Below, in pieces: positions 1 to 9,229 of a stretch of DNA of 64,000 nt (positions are counted from its first letter, which is position 1; every line of letters begins with the position of its first letter). A program made the position numbers and the translations under genes. The notes under the pieces were generated by a model that was not told the DNA's origin, made no database searches, and worked only from the letters and a program-made list of their open reading frames with translations. Source of the DNA: Ravibacter sp964559125. Lineage in GTDB: Bacteria > Bacteroidota > Bacteroidia > Cytophagales > Spirosomataceae. The DNA lies in NCBI GenBank assembly GCA_964559125.1, contig CAZLGW010000017.1, positions 1-64,000 of the forward strand, read 5' to 3'.

Positions 1-1452
1 TACGGCACGGCAACCAGTGTAAGCGATGGTGTGACCGAGCTGGCGATACGGGGTGGTTTTGGAAGGATAAACTACAGCTATAAAGATAAGTACCTGATCG
101 AGCTCAACGGTCGCTATGACGGAACTTCGAAGTTCCTGAAGGATGTGCGCTACAAATTCTATCCCGGTGTTTCGGCTGCCTGGATACTCTCACGCGAACC
201 CTTCTGGGCACCCCTGGAATCTGCCGTCAACTCACTGAAGATCAGGGCAAGCTACGGAGTATTGGGCGATCAGGGATTTACCAGCAACCGGTACCCCTTC
301 TATCCCAACCTGAACGTCAGAAGCCCAACGGCCGCCAATTATCTGTTCAGTGGCGGCAGGGAGTCTTTTATCGGCAACCCGCCCCTCATCAATTCTTCCC
401 TGACCTGGGTCACCGTATCTACGCTCGATTTCGGCGCAGACCTCTCATTTCTTTCCAACCGGTTAACCGTCAGCTTCGACTGGTACCGCCGGTCTATGGA
501 TGACTATGTAGGCCCGGCCGAGGCGCTGCCCGCGTTCCTGGGTAGTTCGGCGCCGCAAACCAATTCGGCTGCTATGAAAACAGAAGGTATTGAGCTGACT
601 GTCGGCTGGCGGCATAAAGGTACATTCAGCTACGGGATCAATGCCGTCCTGAGCGACTATACAAGCGTTGTGACAAAATACCCTAATCCAAGGAAGATCC
701 TCACCAGCTGGTATGCCGGGCAAAAAATCGGAGAAATATGGGGGTACGAAACTCAGGGACTTTTCCAGTCGGAAGCAGAAATAAACTCAGCACCCTCCCA
801 AAGCAGGCTGTATAACCGCTGGCTGCCCGGAGATGTACGTTATGCCGATCTCAATGGCGATAATCAGATCGATTGGGGAAACAGCACAGTTGATAACCCC
901 GGAGATACCAGGATAATCGGGAATGTCACTCCGCGGTTTGCCTTCGGCGTTAATACAAACGCCCAGTACAAAGACTTTGACCTGGCTCTCTTCTTCCAGG
1001 GTGTGGGCAAACGCCAGGAGGCTCCTTCTCCTACCAGCACAACCGCTAATTTTTTCTGGGGTGTAACGGGAGACATCGGCCAGAGTAGCGGGTATGCTCC
1101 TCATTACGACAGATGGAGCGAAACCAACCCGAACGGGTATTTCCCGAGATACTATCTCACTCCGGCCGAAATGAACAAAAACAAACAGACCCAGACCCGC
1201 TACATGTTGAATGCAGCTTACCTGCGCGTCAAGAATGTTCAGCTCGGCTATACCCTGCCTTCGTCAATGGCCCGCAGGTTTGGACAGAAATTCCGCGTTT
1301 TTGTCAATGCCGAAAACCTGCTCACGGTTACCCGGTTTATCAAAACGATGGATCCTGAATTCCTCATTACCCCGGGCAAATCCATCGGTATCGACGGGAA
1401 GGTATACCCGCTCCAGCGTGTCTGGGCGGCAGGCCTCCAGGTAACGTTTTGA
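1..1452 (+). CDS. SusC/RagA-type TonB-dependent receptor, C-terminal part (5' end outside window)
   Basis: The frame is open from base 1, so only the C-terminal 483 residues of an outer-membrane beta-barrel are present and the GTG at 31 is internal. Alternating aromatic/polar strands and family landmarks of SusC barrels are visible (KIRASYGVLGDQG, a LRVKNVQLGYTLP stretch, a terminal aromatic followed by VTF). SusC proteins form the barrel of a TonB-powered importer lidded by a SusD lipoprotein. The SusD partner follows 49 bp downstream, and the exported enzymes after it suggest import of a glycan or glycoside. The family call is secure; the substrate is unknown. Confidence 0.93.
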   Translation, partial: YGTATSVSDGVTELAIRGGFGRINYSYKDKYLIELNGRYDGTSKFLKDVRYKFYPGVSAAWILSREPFWAPLESAVNSLKIRASYGVLGDQGFTSNRYPFYPNLNVRSPTAANYLFSGGRESFIGNPPLINSSLTWVTVSTLDFGADLSFLSNRLTVSFDWYRRSMDDYVGPAEALPAFLGSSAPQTNSAAMKTEGIELTVGWRHKGTFSYGINAVLSDYTSVVTKYPNPRKILTSWYAGQKIGEIWGYETQGLFQSEAEINSAPSQSRLYNRWLPGDVRYADLNGDNQIDWGNSTVDNPGDTRIIGNVTPRFAFGVNTNAQYKDFDLALFFQGVGKRQEAPSPTSTTANFFWGVTGDIGQSSGYAPHYDRWSETNPNGYFPRYYLTPAEMNKNKQTQTRYMLNAAYLRVKNVQLGYTLPSSMARRFGQKFRVFVNAENLLTVTRFIKTMDPEFLITPGKSIGIDGKVYPLQRVWAAGLQVTF

Positions 1453-1501
1453 TAAAAAGCTGTAAAATCAGTTGAAAACCAGATATTAAAAATCAATACA
1501 G

Positions 1502-3295
1502 ATGAAAAAGTACAGATACATATCACTTCTGACCTGTATTTTGGTAGCAATGGCTTCGTGCAAGGATGATTTCCTGGAGCGTGCCCCCATTACCAATATA
1601 AGCGACGCCAATTACTGGAAATCGGAAAACGATCTGAAGATTTATACCAGCAATTTCTATAACCTTGACGACCTGCTGCCCCGGATGATATCGTGGTGGA
1701 GCCAGGGACCGTATGGAGAAGACGCCGTTAACGGCAGCGATACCTATTGCACGATAGATTATAACCGGAGAATGAACGGCGAATACGTCCTTCCGGCCTC
1801 CGGAGGCGGCTGGGCCTCTTCGAACTGGAGTACGCTGCGGAATATCAACTATTTTATGGATCACTACAACTCGGTAAACGCGCCGTGGGACAACATAAAA
1901 CAGTATGTCGGGGAAGCGCTTTTCTTCAGGTCTATTTTCTACTTTAATAAAATACGCACTTTCGGAGATGTTCCGTGGGCCTCAACAACGGTAGGCTTAA
2001 ACTCCGATCTGCTCTTTTCGGAACGCACCCCCCGCAACATTGTAGTCGATTCGCTGATGCATAACCTGGATCAGGCTGTCAGCTATCTGCCCGCCCGCGG
2101 CGCCGGAGCATGGACAGGCCGGGTTACAAAAGAAACGGCACTGGCGCTCCAGGCCCGGATCGCACTCTATGAAGGGACGTGGGAGCGATACCACGCCCAG
2201 AAAAATACGCCTTTTAAAGTGACAGGATCAGACGGAACAAAACTCATCACAAAGGCGGCGGAAGCCGCCGGAGCCCTCATTGCCCTGGCAGAACAGAACG
2301 GCTATCCTGCCCTTGACAACATCAATACCGAAAACGGGTATTGGCTACTGTTCAATCAAAAGGACTATAGCAATCACAAAGAGGTGCTCTTTTGGCGGAA
2401 ATATTCGAATGCCGAAGGGATCTATCACCGCTGGATCGCCTATACGAGTAACGGCGGCTCATACGGAGTTACCAAAAGCATGATTGATTCCTACCTGTGT
2501 ACAGACGGGAAACCGATCGCAATATCTCCTCTCTATAAGGGTGACGATGACTTAAAAACGGTAGTGGCCAATCGCGACCCCCGGCTAAATCAAACCATTT
2601 ATGTAGACGACGAAAAACACCTGATCTGGGAAGACCCCGAGCTCCTTTTCACTCTTCCGGTGTTTGAAGGGGCCAATGATTTCAAATGCGCCACCGGATA
2701 CCAGCTGTATAAAGGGCATACGGCCGACTGGCCCGAACGACTCAACGGGTTTACTTCAACAAGTGGTTTAATCTATTTCCGCTATGCAGAAGCGCTTTTG
2801 ATCTACGCCGAAGCCAAAGCCGAATTGGGTACCATCACGCAAGCCGATCTTGATAAGACTGTAAATGCGCTCCGGCTGCGTGTAGGAATGAACAACGGTT
2901 TGCTGAAAATCGATGACATTGCGGCTGATCCCAACTGGGAGTTTAAGGGAATATCGCCCCTGCTCCAGGAAATCCGTCGCGAACGGAAGGTAGAGCTGGC
3001 CTGCGAAGGGTTCAGGGTCGACGATGTCTTCCGCTGGGCCGCAGCCGACGAGTTGATCGCCGGCAAAAAGCCGCTGGGCGCTGTCAGGGCGCAATGGGAA
3101 GCTCCCGGCACCCCTGCATCTTACCTTACCGCTGTCAAAGCACTTCCTGTTAACGATGCAGGATACATAGCTCCTTATGCCCTCTTCCTGGGAGATGCGG
3201 GATATAACTTCAAAACCGACAGGGACTACCTTTTACCTATTCCTACAACAGAGCTGACGCTTAACCCGGCTCTCTCTCAGAATCCCGGCTGGTAA
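1502..3295 (+). CDS. SusD/RagB-family nutrient-binding outer-membrane lipoprotein
   Basis: This 597-aa protein starts with a lipoprotein signal whose lipobox ends in MASC, with the acylated Cys at residue 20, followed by the KDDFLERAP motif typical of SusD proteins. The interior has TPR-like helices (FRSIFYFNKIRTFGDVPW near 140, YAEAKAELG near 438) and the C-terminal RRERKVELACEGFRVDD segment common in the RagB/SusD family. It sits directly after the SusC gene, as expected for a two-gene transport unit. It should lie on the cell surface as the substrate-binding lid. A Rho-independent terminator follows the stop codon. Confidence 0.94.
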   Translation: MKKYRYISLLTCILVAMASCKDDFLERAPITNISDANYWKSENDLKIYTSNFYNLDDLLPRMISWWSQGPYGEDAVNGSDTYCTIDYNRRMNGEYVLPASGGGWASSNWSTLRNINYFMDHYNSVNAPWDNIKQYVGEALFFRSIFYFNKIRTFGDVPWASTTVGLNSDLLFSERTPRNIVVDSLMHNLDQAVSYLPARGAGAWTGRVTKETALALQARIALYEGTWERYHAQKNTPFKVTGSDGTKLITKAAEAAGALIALAEQNGYPALDNINTENGYWLLFNQKDYSNHKEVLFWRKYSNAEGIYHRWIAYTSNGGSYGVTKSMIDSYLCTDGKPIAISPLYKGDDDLKTVVANRDPRLNQTIYVDDEKHLIWEDPELLFTLPVFEGANDFKCATGYQLYKGHTADWPERLNGFTSTSGLIYFRYAEALLIYAEAKAELGTITQADLDKTVNALRLRVGMNNGLLKIDDIAADPNWEFKGISPLLQEIRRERKVELACEGFRVDDVFRWAAADELIAGKKPLGAVRAQWEAPGTPASYLTAVKALPVNDAGYIAPYALFLGDAGYNFKTDRDYLLPIPTTELTLNPALSQNPGW

Positions 3296-3300
3296 AGGAT

Positions 3301-3352
3301 ATGCGGAACGAAGAGAGGGAAAGCAATCTCCTTCTTCGTTCCGCATTTTTTT
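3301..3352 (+). terminator. Rho-independent terminator after susD
   Basis: A perfect 13-bp stem (3301-3313 with 3334-3346, plus one extra A-T pair inside) is followed by seven T residues. It lies 5 bases after the SusD stop codon and separates the SusCD unit from the downstream enzyme genes. Confidence 0.9.
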
Positions 3353-3414
3353 GAACCCTTCTGGCCGGTTCGATCTTTTCAACTATCGGCAACCGCCGAC
3401 CAAATCCCCGATTT

Positions 3415-6081
3415 ATGATAAGGCTGCTACTCGTTTTATTTTTTTCATTTTACCTGCCAAAGGAAGGAAAATGCCTCAACCCCAATCTGAATGACAGATA
3501 CCCGACGAATACCGGTGAGGTAAGCTCCCAATCGCCCTCTGATACTTCCGGACGGATTTTTATGAGGGTAACTTTTTCAAAAGTCTACAACCGCCCGTTT
3601 TTCTTATCCATTTTTGCCGACTACTACAAAGCTCCCTGGTTCTCAATTTATTATATTACCCGGTCGGGGCTAAGAGATACTCCTCCCCTGAAAGAACCGT
3701 CTTCCTGGTTTACCGATAATGAGCGATCAGGCTGGATTGAGATAACTTCCCTGATGCAGGAGAAAACCGGCGCCCGGCTTATGATCAGTACGGCGTATTC
3801 CGGCAAAGAGACAACCCCCGTACTGGGAGCAAAATTCGAATTTGCGCCGCTCCCGGATGAAAAGTCAGTTGTAAAAACGATAAACAGGGAATCGGCGCCC
3901 GGCTTTGTACACATCCTGATGCCTCCTGATCTTTCAACACCGGAAAATGTGGCAAAACTAAAGTCCGACCGGGAAGAGGCGGCGTATACCGGAAAAATCG
4001 CCGATCGCAAAACCTGGCCTTCCATTGGCAAAAAGCCTGCTGCCTTTCCTTTCTTCGTGACAACGCACCTGGACACGCTCATTGAAACCGGCCAGGTAGA
4101 CAATGTAGTCGCCGGGAGGGAGTTGAAAACGCTGGCTTACTTCGGGTTCAACGGATCAAACCGGGCGACACGGGAAGTGAGAAATACCTGCCGTTTTACA
4201 AGACAGAATATAACCAGCTACGCTCTCTGGAGGTTGCGCGCCGACAATAGCTATCTGGAGCCCCGGGTAGGCGAAATGGAAGCAGCAGCCAGAGCAAGAT
4301 TTGACCGGTTTGTCAGCGAAGGGGGCACTCCGGAGCAGATTGACTATTATATGCTTATAGATGAGCCGTTCGGAGCAGATGCGGATAAGCTGGCCACCAA
4401 CCCGGTAGCGTACAAAAGGTTCAGGGAATGGCTGCAATCCCAAGGCAAAACAATATCCGGCTTATTTCCCGGAGGAAACGGCGGTGAAACGTGGGATCTG
4501 GTCAAGCCGGTCGCGGATAGTGAAAAATACAGGTATCCGGCGCTCTACTACTATACCCAGAAATTCAGAACCTATTCCTTAGGTTCCTACATGCAGGTCC
4601 AGAAAGACATTCTGCACCGGACTTACGGGGAGGAATTTCCGGTAGTGGCCAATTTCAGCGATGGGGTTTTGTATGCCGCCAATTTCTATATGCAGGGTGT
4701 GGATTACTTTGAATTGATGGAGACTACATCCCAGAACGCCATATGGAGCGAAGACTGGGCAAACATTTCCTCTACCTATCAATGCAGCGCTTTTAATGTA
4801 GATCTTTTAAGGGCAGCCGCCAGGAGGCCCGACGCCCGTATCGGCAGCTACCTGATCGCACATGCCGGTCGCAAGCCCTGGGATGTCAAGCTGAAAGCGA
4901 TGAGTGCGGCAGCAAGAGGTGTGAAGATTTTCAACAATTTCTACTACGGCCCCTATTGGGGAGCACGTGAGGGAGGATGGAATGCAGATCCCGGAAACTG
5001 GACGGCAAATGCTGAAATTATCAGGGAGATCGGCGGAGCAGAAGAACTTCTTTTCCCTGCCAAAACCAAAAAATCAGAAGTAGCGATTCTGTACTCCTCA
5101 TCATCCGACATCTGGAATTTAGACCGCAATCACGCCTACGGGTTCGACCGGATGCATACGTGGCTGGCTTTAACCCATGCCCAGATTGCCTCAGACATAT
5201 TGTCGGAGCGGGATATAGAAGATGGTTTCCTCGATACTTATAAAGTCTGCTATTTCTCGGGGACCCATATTACGGAAAAGGCTGCTCTCGGACTCAAACA
5301 GTGGGTCGAACGCGGCGGTACACTGATCCTGACCGCGGGAGCAGCTGCAAAAAATGAATACAATCAGCCTCTCAACGATTTTGAAAATGTTTTACCGGTA
5401 CGCAGAAATGATCCGGAAGAGCTTGAAAGCTATCTGTACGCCGGCCGGAATATCAATCACCTTAAACAGCAGGAAATAGTACAATACGGGGAAACACAGC
5501 TGGAAGTCCTTTCGGTAAAACAAAGCATCACTCCGAAATCCGGTACGGAAATACCGGGAAAATTCAGCGATGGCACATCTGCCGTCGTAAAAGGGAAGTA
5601 CGGAAAAGGAACCATTTACTATTACGGGTTCCTGCCGGCGTTATCCTATATAAAACAGGCTTTGGATCACCGGAAAGCTATGGAAAAGGCAGTAGAGAAC
5701 CCGGCAACGCCCGACGATGCCCGGTACGTTGCGGAGAAAGAACTCATCGGGCGTTCCTACAACCCGTGGGCATATCCGGCCGGGATCAGGAACGTTCTTA
5801 TTGCCCCCGTGCGGGATGCCGCCCTCGAACTGCCTTTGAAATGCAGCGAACCTTTGGTAGACGCCGTGCTGATGGAAAGCAGCAAGGGGCTTGTAATTCC
5901 GCTGTCCAATTATACACTGCAGCCCCTCCGGGAGATTACCTTAAGTGTAAGTACCTCAAAAAAGGTATCGCATGTAAAATCGGTTTACAAAGGCAATCTG
6001 AATTTTAACACTAAGGATTCTGCTATCTCTTTTTCGCTACCGCTGCAGGAAACCGACATTGTTCTGATATTCTTCGAATAA
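3415..6081 (+). CDS. Exported GH42-like glycoside hydrolase (beta-galactosidase-type fold), unassigned family
   Basis: The product is 888 aa with a short Sec signal (residues 1-20). A TIM-barrel-like core spans about 215-540 and includes YYMLIDEP with Asp316/Glu317, and a second acidic cluster at Glu433/Glu436. A Rossmann-like segment from about 555 to 760 (CYFSGTHIT, then WVERGGTLILTAGA) resembles the GATase-like trimerisation domain of GH42 beta-galactosidases. A beta-rich tail covers about 785-888. Compared with ordinary GH42 (about 650-700 aa) it has an extra N-terminal beta domain. The Glu317 acid and Glu433/436 nucleophile roles are inferred from layout only. It probably acts in the periplasm on material taken up by the preceding SusCD. 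Confidence 0.7.
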   Translation: MIRLLLVLFFSFYLPKEGKCLNPNLNDRYPTNTGEVSSQSPSDTSGRIFMRVTFSKVYNRPFFLSIFADYYKAPWFSIYYITRSGLRDTPPLKEPSSWFTDNERSGWIEITSLMQEKTGARLMISTAYSGKETTPVLGAKFEFAPLPDEKSVVKTINRESAPGFVHILMPPDLSTPENVAKLKSDREEAAYTGKIADRKTWPSIGKKPAAFPFFVTTHLDTLIETGQVDNVVAGRELKTLAYFGFNGSNRATREVRNTCRFTRQNITSYALWRLRADNSYLEPRVGEMEAAARARFDRFVSEGGTPEQIDYYMLIDEPFGADADKLATNPVAYKRFREWLQSQGKTISGLFPGGNGGETWDLVKPVADSEKYRYPALYYYTQKFRTYSLGSYMQVQKDILHRTYGEEFPVVANFSDGVLYAANFYMQGVDYFELMETTSQNAIWSEDWANISSTYQCSAFNVDLLRAAARRPDARIGSYLIAHAGRKPWDVKLKAMSAAARGVKIFNNFYYGPYWGAREGGWNADPGNWTANAEIIREIGGAEELLFPAKTKKSEVAILYSSSSDIWNLDRNHAYGFDRMHTWLALTHAQIASDILSERDIEDGFLDTYKVCYFSGTHITEKAALGLKQWVERGGTLILTAGAAAKNEYNQPLNDFENVLPVRRNDPEELESYLYAGRNINHLKQQEIVQYGETQLEVLSVKQSITPKSGTEIPGKFSDGTSAVVKGKYGKGTIYYYGFLPALSYIKQALDHRKAMEKAVENPATPDDARYVAEKELIGRSYNPWAYPAGIRNVLIAPVRDAALELPLKCSEPLVDAVLMESSKGLVIPLSNYTLQPLREITLSVSTSKKVSHVKSVYKGNLNFNTKDSAISFSLPLQETDIVLIFFE

Positions 6082-6084
6082 GCC

Positions 6085-6107
6085 TTGTGAAAGAGGCCCT
6101 TTTCACA
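6085..6107. repeat. Short hairpin between two genes
   Basis: TTGTGAAA (6085-6092) pairs with TTTCACAA (6100-6107), plus one inner G-C pair. It lies just after the stop of the 888-aa gene. There is no T run immediately after it, so it is at best a weak terminator or mRNA-stabilising hairpin. Confidence 0.4.
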
Positions 6108-6133
6108 ATCAAACATTTTTCAATTTAATCCTC

Positions 6134-6943
6134 ATGATTTTGACTATGAGTAAATTCCCCGTCGCATTTATCGCGGCATTTTTATTCCTGACCCTGACGA
6201 CGGCAGAAGATTCCTGCGCTCAGAAATCACCTAAGGTGAAGCTTTTCAACGGTGAAAACCTTGACGGGTGGTATACGTTTCTGCGTAAAAAGGGCCGGGA
6301 CAACGACCCTGACAAAGTATTTTCGGTCAGCAACAAAATGATCCGCATATCCGGCGAAGAATACGGCTGTATTACCACAGAGAAAGAATACGGGAATTAC
6401 AGGCTTACTGTCGAATACAAGTGGGGGACGAAAACCTATCCTCCGCGGCTCAACAGGGCTAAAGACAGCGGGATATTAGTACATTCACAGGGCAGGGACG
6501 GCGGATATGCCGGAGTCTGGATCACGTCGATAGAATGCCAGATCATTGAAGGCGGGACCGGCGATATACTGGTAGTAGGCGACTCGACAGAGCGTTTTTC
6601 AGTCACTTCGCCCGTAGCAAAGGACAAACAGGGGGAAAGCTATGTTTTTAAGCAGGGCGGCGACCTGGTCACGATCCTCGACGGCAGGATCAATTGGTTC
6701 GGCAGGGACCCGAACTGGCAGGATATCGAATATTTCAGAGGTGCAAACGATGTGGAAAAATATGCGGGAGGCTGGAACCGGATCGACCTCATTGCAGACG
6801 GAGATAATATTACGATCTACCTGAACGGCGTTCTGGTGAACCAGGCACTACGGGTTCGCCCTTCGAAAGGTAAAATACAGATCCAGTCGGAGGGGGCGGA
6901 ACTGTTCGTAAGGAGGGTGGATCTGGAGCCTCTACCCGAATAG
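6134..6943 (+). CDS. Exported DUF1080 / 3-keto-disaccharide hydrolase-like protein
   Basis: The 269-aa product has a Sec signal (hydrophobic run 10-25) and a DUF1080-type concanavalin-like fold: KLFNGENLDGWYTF at about 35, ISGEEYGCITTEKEYGNY at about 73-92, and a closing NGVLVNQALRVRPSKGKIQIQSEG block. This domain is now known to include 3-keto-glycoside hydrolases, which cleave sugars first oxidised at C3. Such enzymes need an upstream Gfo/Idh/MocA-type oxidoreductase, and none is clearly recognisable here. An in-frame ATG at 6146 is an alternative start. The fold assignment is strong; the reaction is inferred. Confidence 0.82.
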   Translation: MILTMSKFPVAFIAAFLFLTLTTAEDSCAQKSPKVKLFNGENLDGWYTFLRKKGRDNDPDKVFSVSNKMIRISGEEYGCITTEKEYGNYRLTVEYKWGTKTYPPRLNRAKDSGILVHSQGRDGGYAGVWITSIECQIIEGGTGDILVVGDSTERFSVTSPVAKDKQGESYVFKQGGDLVTILDGRINWFGRDPNWQDIEYFRGANDVEKYAGGWNRIDLIADGDNITIYLNGVLVNQALRVRPSKGKIQIQSEGAELFVRRVDLEPLPE

Positions 6944-7037
6944 GAGAGAACAGGCACACGGCTAAAAATCCGGGGCTACCCATATCCTTATTAACTTAGT
7001 CGTTCATTTATAAAAAATTTCTACCCATAACAGCCCC

Positions 7038-8312
7038 ATGAAAAGACCCCTGTTGCCTATTGTAGTTTTATCAACTTTATCTTTCTTCCTGGTAACCTGC
7101 ACAGAAAAGAAAAATAAAAAAGAAGAAGAATTCCTGATCAGCATTTACGGCCCTCCTCCCGCCAAGTTATTCAACGATGAACAATACAAGACGATTAAAG
7201 ACGCTCATGTAGACATTATCATCAACATCGGTACTCCCGGCCTCAGCGCTGACCGGGAGGGCAACCTGGAAACCCTCGATATGGCTCAAAAGCACGGATT
7301 GAAAGTGTATGTTTTCGACAGCAGGATCGGACAGGGAGACGAGAAGATAGCCGAAATGGTGAACGATTTCAAAGATCATCCTGCTTTGGCCGGATACTAC
7401 ATTACCGATGAGCCTGACACCTCACGGCTCAGATCGGCAGTGGAGTTGATGCTGAAGGTAAAAAGGCTTGATCCTGCGAAAGACGCCTACATCAATCATC
7501 TCCCTGACTGGGCCATTGATGGAAAGGAAGATTACGAGCATAGCTTTCTGAAAAGATATATAGAAGGGGCCGGGAGGAAAAATATCGAATACATTGCTTT
7601 TGACAATTACCCCTTCAAACGCGGAGACCGGCTGGAAAAAACCTATTTCAATAACCTGGAAATCATTCGAAGGGTTGGACTGAAATACGATCTGAAAACA
7701 TCTTCATGCCTTCAATCCTTTGGGATGGGCTTCAACGGTGTGGTAGAATTGCGCCGGCCTAATGCCGATGAACTCCGGATGAATGTATACTCCAACCTTG
7801 CCTACGGCATAAAAAATGCTGTATGGTACCCCTATTATACCCGGGATAACCCGACCGAAGAGCTGAGAATGTACAAAAGTATAATAGATTCCGTAGGAGT
7901 TAAAACAGACATGTACGAGCCATTCAGGCAACTCAACTCCGAAATGAAACAGTTGGGTAAGACACTGATCCACCTCGATGCCGTGGAGGTTTACCATTGC
8001 GGCGACAGTCTCTGGATCGGGACACAACCGCCGCCTGCAGATTTTATCGCCCGGGTTAATGACGAAAAAGCTGAAGTAATTCTCAGCCGGCTGACAGACA
8101 AATATTCCACGAAAGAATATCTGATGGTAACCAACCGGTCTTTTACAAAACCCGGCCAATTAGAAGTTCAACTCACGACCCCGGTAAAGGAAGTGATGGA
8201 AATATCGAAAACAGACGGCAACCCTCGTAAGGCTACCTACGACAACGCCGGTAAAACGATTACAATTGAGCTGCTGCCCGGAGAAGGCAGGCTTTACCGG
8301 CTTGACGAATAG
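7038..8312 (+). CDS. Lipoprotein with TIM-barrel glycoside-hydrolase-like domain, family unknown
   Basis: This 424-aa protein has a lipobox LVTC with Cys21, followed by a charged linker. The body reads as a TIM barrel: TIKDAHVDIIINIGTPG, KVYVFDSRIG, GYYITDEPDTSRL (Asp124/Glu125), IEYIAFDNYPF and NVYSNLAYGIKNAVWYPYYT, then a beta-sandwich tail. The DEP motif and the AYGIKNAVWYPYY strand recall GH42/GH5-clan enzymes and match the layout of the 888-aa neighbour, but no named family could be assigned. It may be a surface or periplasmic glycosidase, or a binding protein with a degenerate barrel. Confidence 0.6.
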   Translation: MKRPLLPIVVLSTLSFFLVTCTEKKNKKEEEFLISIYGPPPAKLFNDEQYKTIKDAHVDIIINIGTPGLSADREGNLETLDMAQKHGLKVYVFDSRIGQGDEKIAEMVNDFKDHPALAGYYITDEPDTSRLRSAVELMLKVKRLDPAKDAYINHLPDWAIDGKEDYEHSFLKRYIEGAGRKNIEYIAFDNYPFKRGDRLEKTYFNNLEIIRRVGLKYDLKTSSCLQSFGMGFNGVVELRRPNADELRMNVYSNLAYGIKNAVWYPYYTRDNPTEELRMYKSIIDSVGVKTDMYEPFRQLNSEMKQLGKTLIHLDAVEVYHCGDSLWIGTQPPPADFIARVNDEKAEVILSRLTDKYSTKEYLMVTNRSFTKPGQLEVQLTTPVKEVMEISKTDGNPRKATYDNAGKTITIELLPGEGRLYRLDE

Positions 8313-8387
8313 ATCCTCCTGCCCTACCCGCAAAAAATAGTATCATAAATGCGAACGAAAATAGGAGGTCGGGGTATTCATAAAATT

Positions 8388-8395
8388 TAATTTTG
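8388..8395 (+). promoter_or_regulatory. Bacteroidota -7 promoter element
   Basis: TAATTTTG matches the TAnnTTTG -7 consensus of Bacteroidota sigma-ABfr promoters. It lies about 90 bases before the start of the CBM9-like gene. No convincing -33 TTTG was found, so this is a partial match. Confidence 0.45.
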
Positions 8396-8482
8396 CTTTG
8401 ATGCTCATCTGCAAAATATTTACCTTGCAGCCTGAGAATACCGCAACTGAAGATTCAGCCTTACGATTGAGCTCGCTCCCCT

Positions 8483-9229
8483 ATGACAAAATGCCTTTTG
8501 AGAAACCGGTGTTTATTTTTCACACTGCTGTTCTGGTGCTCCGCGTTTCTGGTACCTGTCATGGGCCAGGCTATCTACCAGGTCCATCGCGCAGGTAAAC
8601 CTATCCCCATAGACGGCCGCTGGGATAAGAAAGAGTGGAAAAAAATACCCTCTGTACGGGTTGCTGACCCTATGGGCAAACTCCCCGGATTTACCCCGGT
8701 GACAGAAGCGAAGGTTGCCTATGACCGGGAGAATCTCTACCTGATCTTTAAGGTCAACGACCGTTTCGTCAAAAGTACCGTAACAAAATACAACGGAAAT
8801 GTATCGGGCGATTCCTGCGTGGAGTTCTTTTTTTCCCCGGATGAAAAGCAGCCCCTGCACTATTTTAACCTGGAAATCAATGCCGGAGGTACTCCCCTGA
8901 TCTTCTATGTTACCAAACCCTGGACGGACTTTACCGAACTGGATAGCCTGAGCATAAGCAAAATAGAGATTGCACATTCCCTGCCTTCGGTAGTCGACCC
9001 TGAAATAACAGAGCCGACCGAGTGGACGATCGAATGCCGCGTACCCTATGCGATGCTCAAACAATTTTCGGATGTGACTATTCCTAAACCCGGCGCCAAA
9101 TGGCGCGCCAACTTTTACAAAACCGGAAGCAGAACCAGCAATCCGCATTGGTTTACCTGGGCGCATGTTGACAATCCCAGGCCCAACTTCCATTTACCCC
9201 AGTTTTTCGGAACCCTGGAATTCAAATGA
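8483..9229 (+). CDS. Exported CBM9-like (DOMON-type) carbohydrate-binding protein
   Basis: The product has 248 aa with a Sec signal ending near VMGQA. The rest looks like a single CBM9-like beta-sandwich: PIDGRWDKKEWKKIP at about 42-56, VAYDRENLYLIFKVNDRFV at about 82-100, GDSCVEFFFSP at about 111-121, and FFGTLEF at the end. This domain binds sugars or haem-like ligands, and stand-alone exported copies are common beside SusCD loci in Bacteroidota. The stop overlaps the next start as ATGA, which suggests translational coupling with the SMP-30-like lipoprotein. An auxiliary glycan-binding role is inferred. Confidence 0.8.
   Translation: MTKCLLRNRCLFFTLLFWCSAFLVPVMGQAIYQVHRAGKPIPIDGRWDKKEWKKIPSVRVADPMGKLPGFTPVTEAKVAYDRENLYLIFKVNDRFVKSTVTKYNGNVSGDSCVEFFFSPDEKQPLHYFNLEINAGGTPLIFYVTKPWTDFTELDSLSISKIEIAHSLPSVVDPEITEPTEWTIECRVPYAMLKQFSDVTIPKPGAKWRANFYKTGSRTSNPHWFTWAHVDNPRPNFHLPQFFGTLEFK

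Noticed and set aside
8398..8598. 66-aa frame before the CBM9-like gene
   Set aside because: It overlaps the real gene in another frame, and its sequence has no signal or domain.
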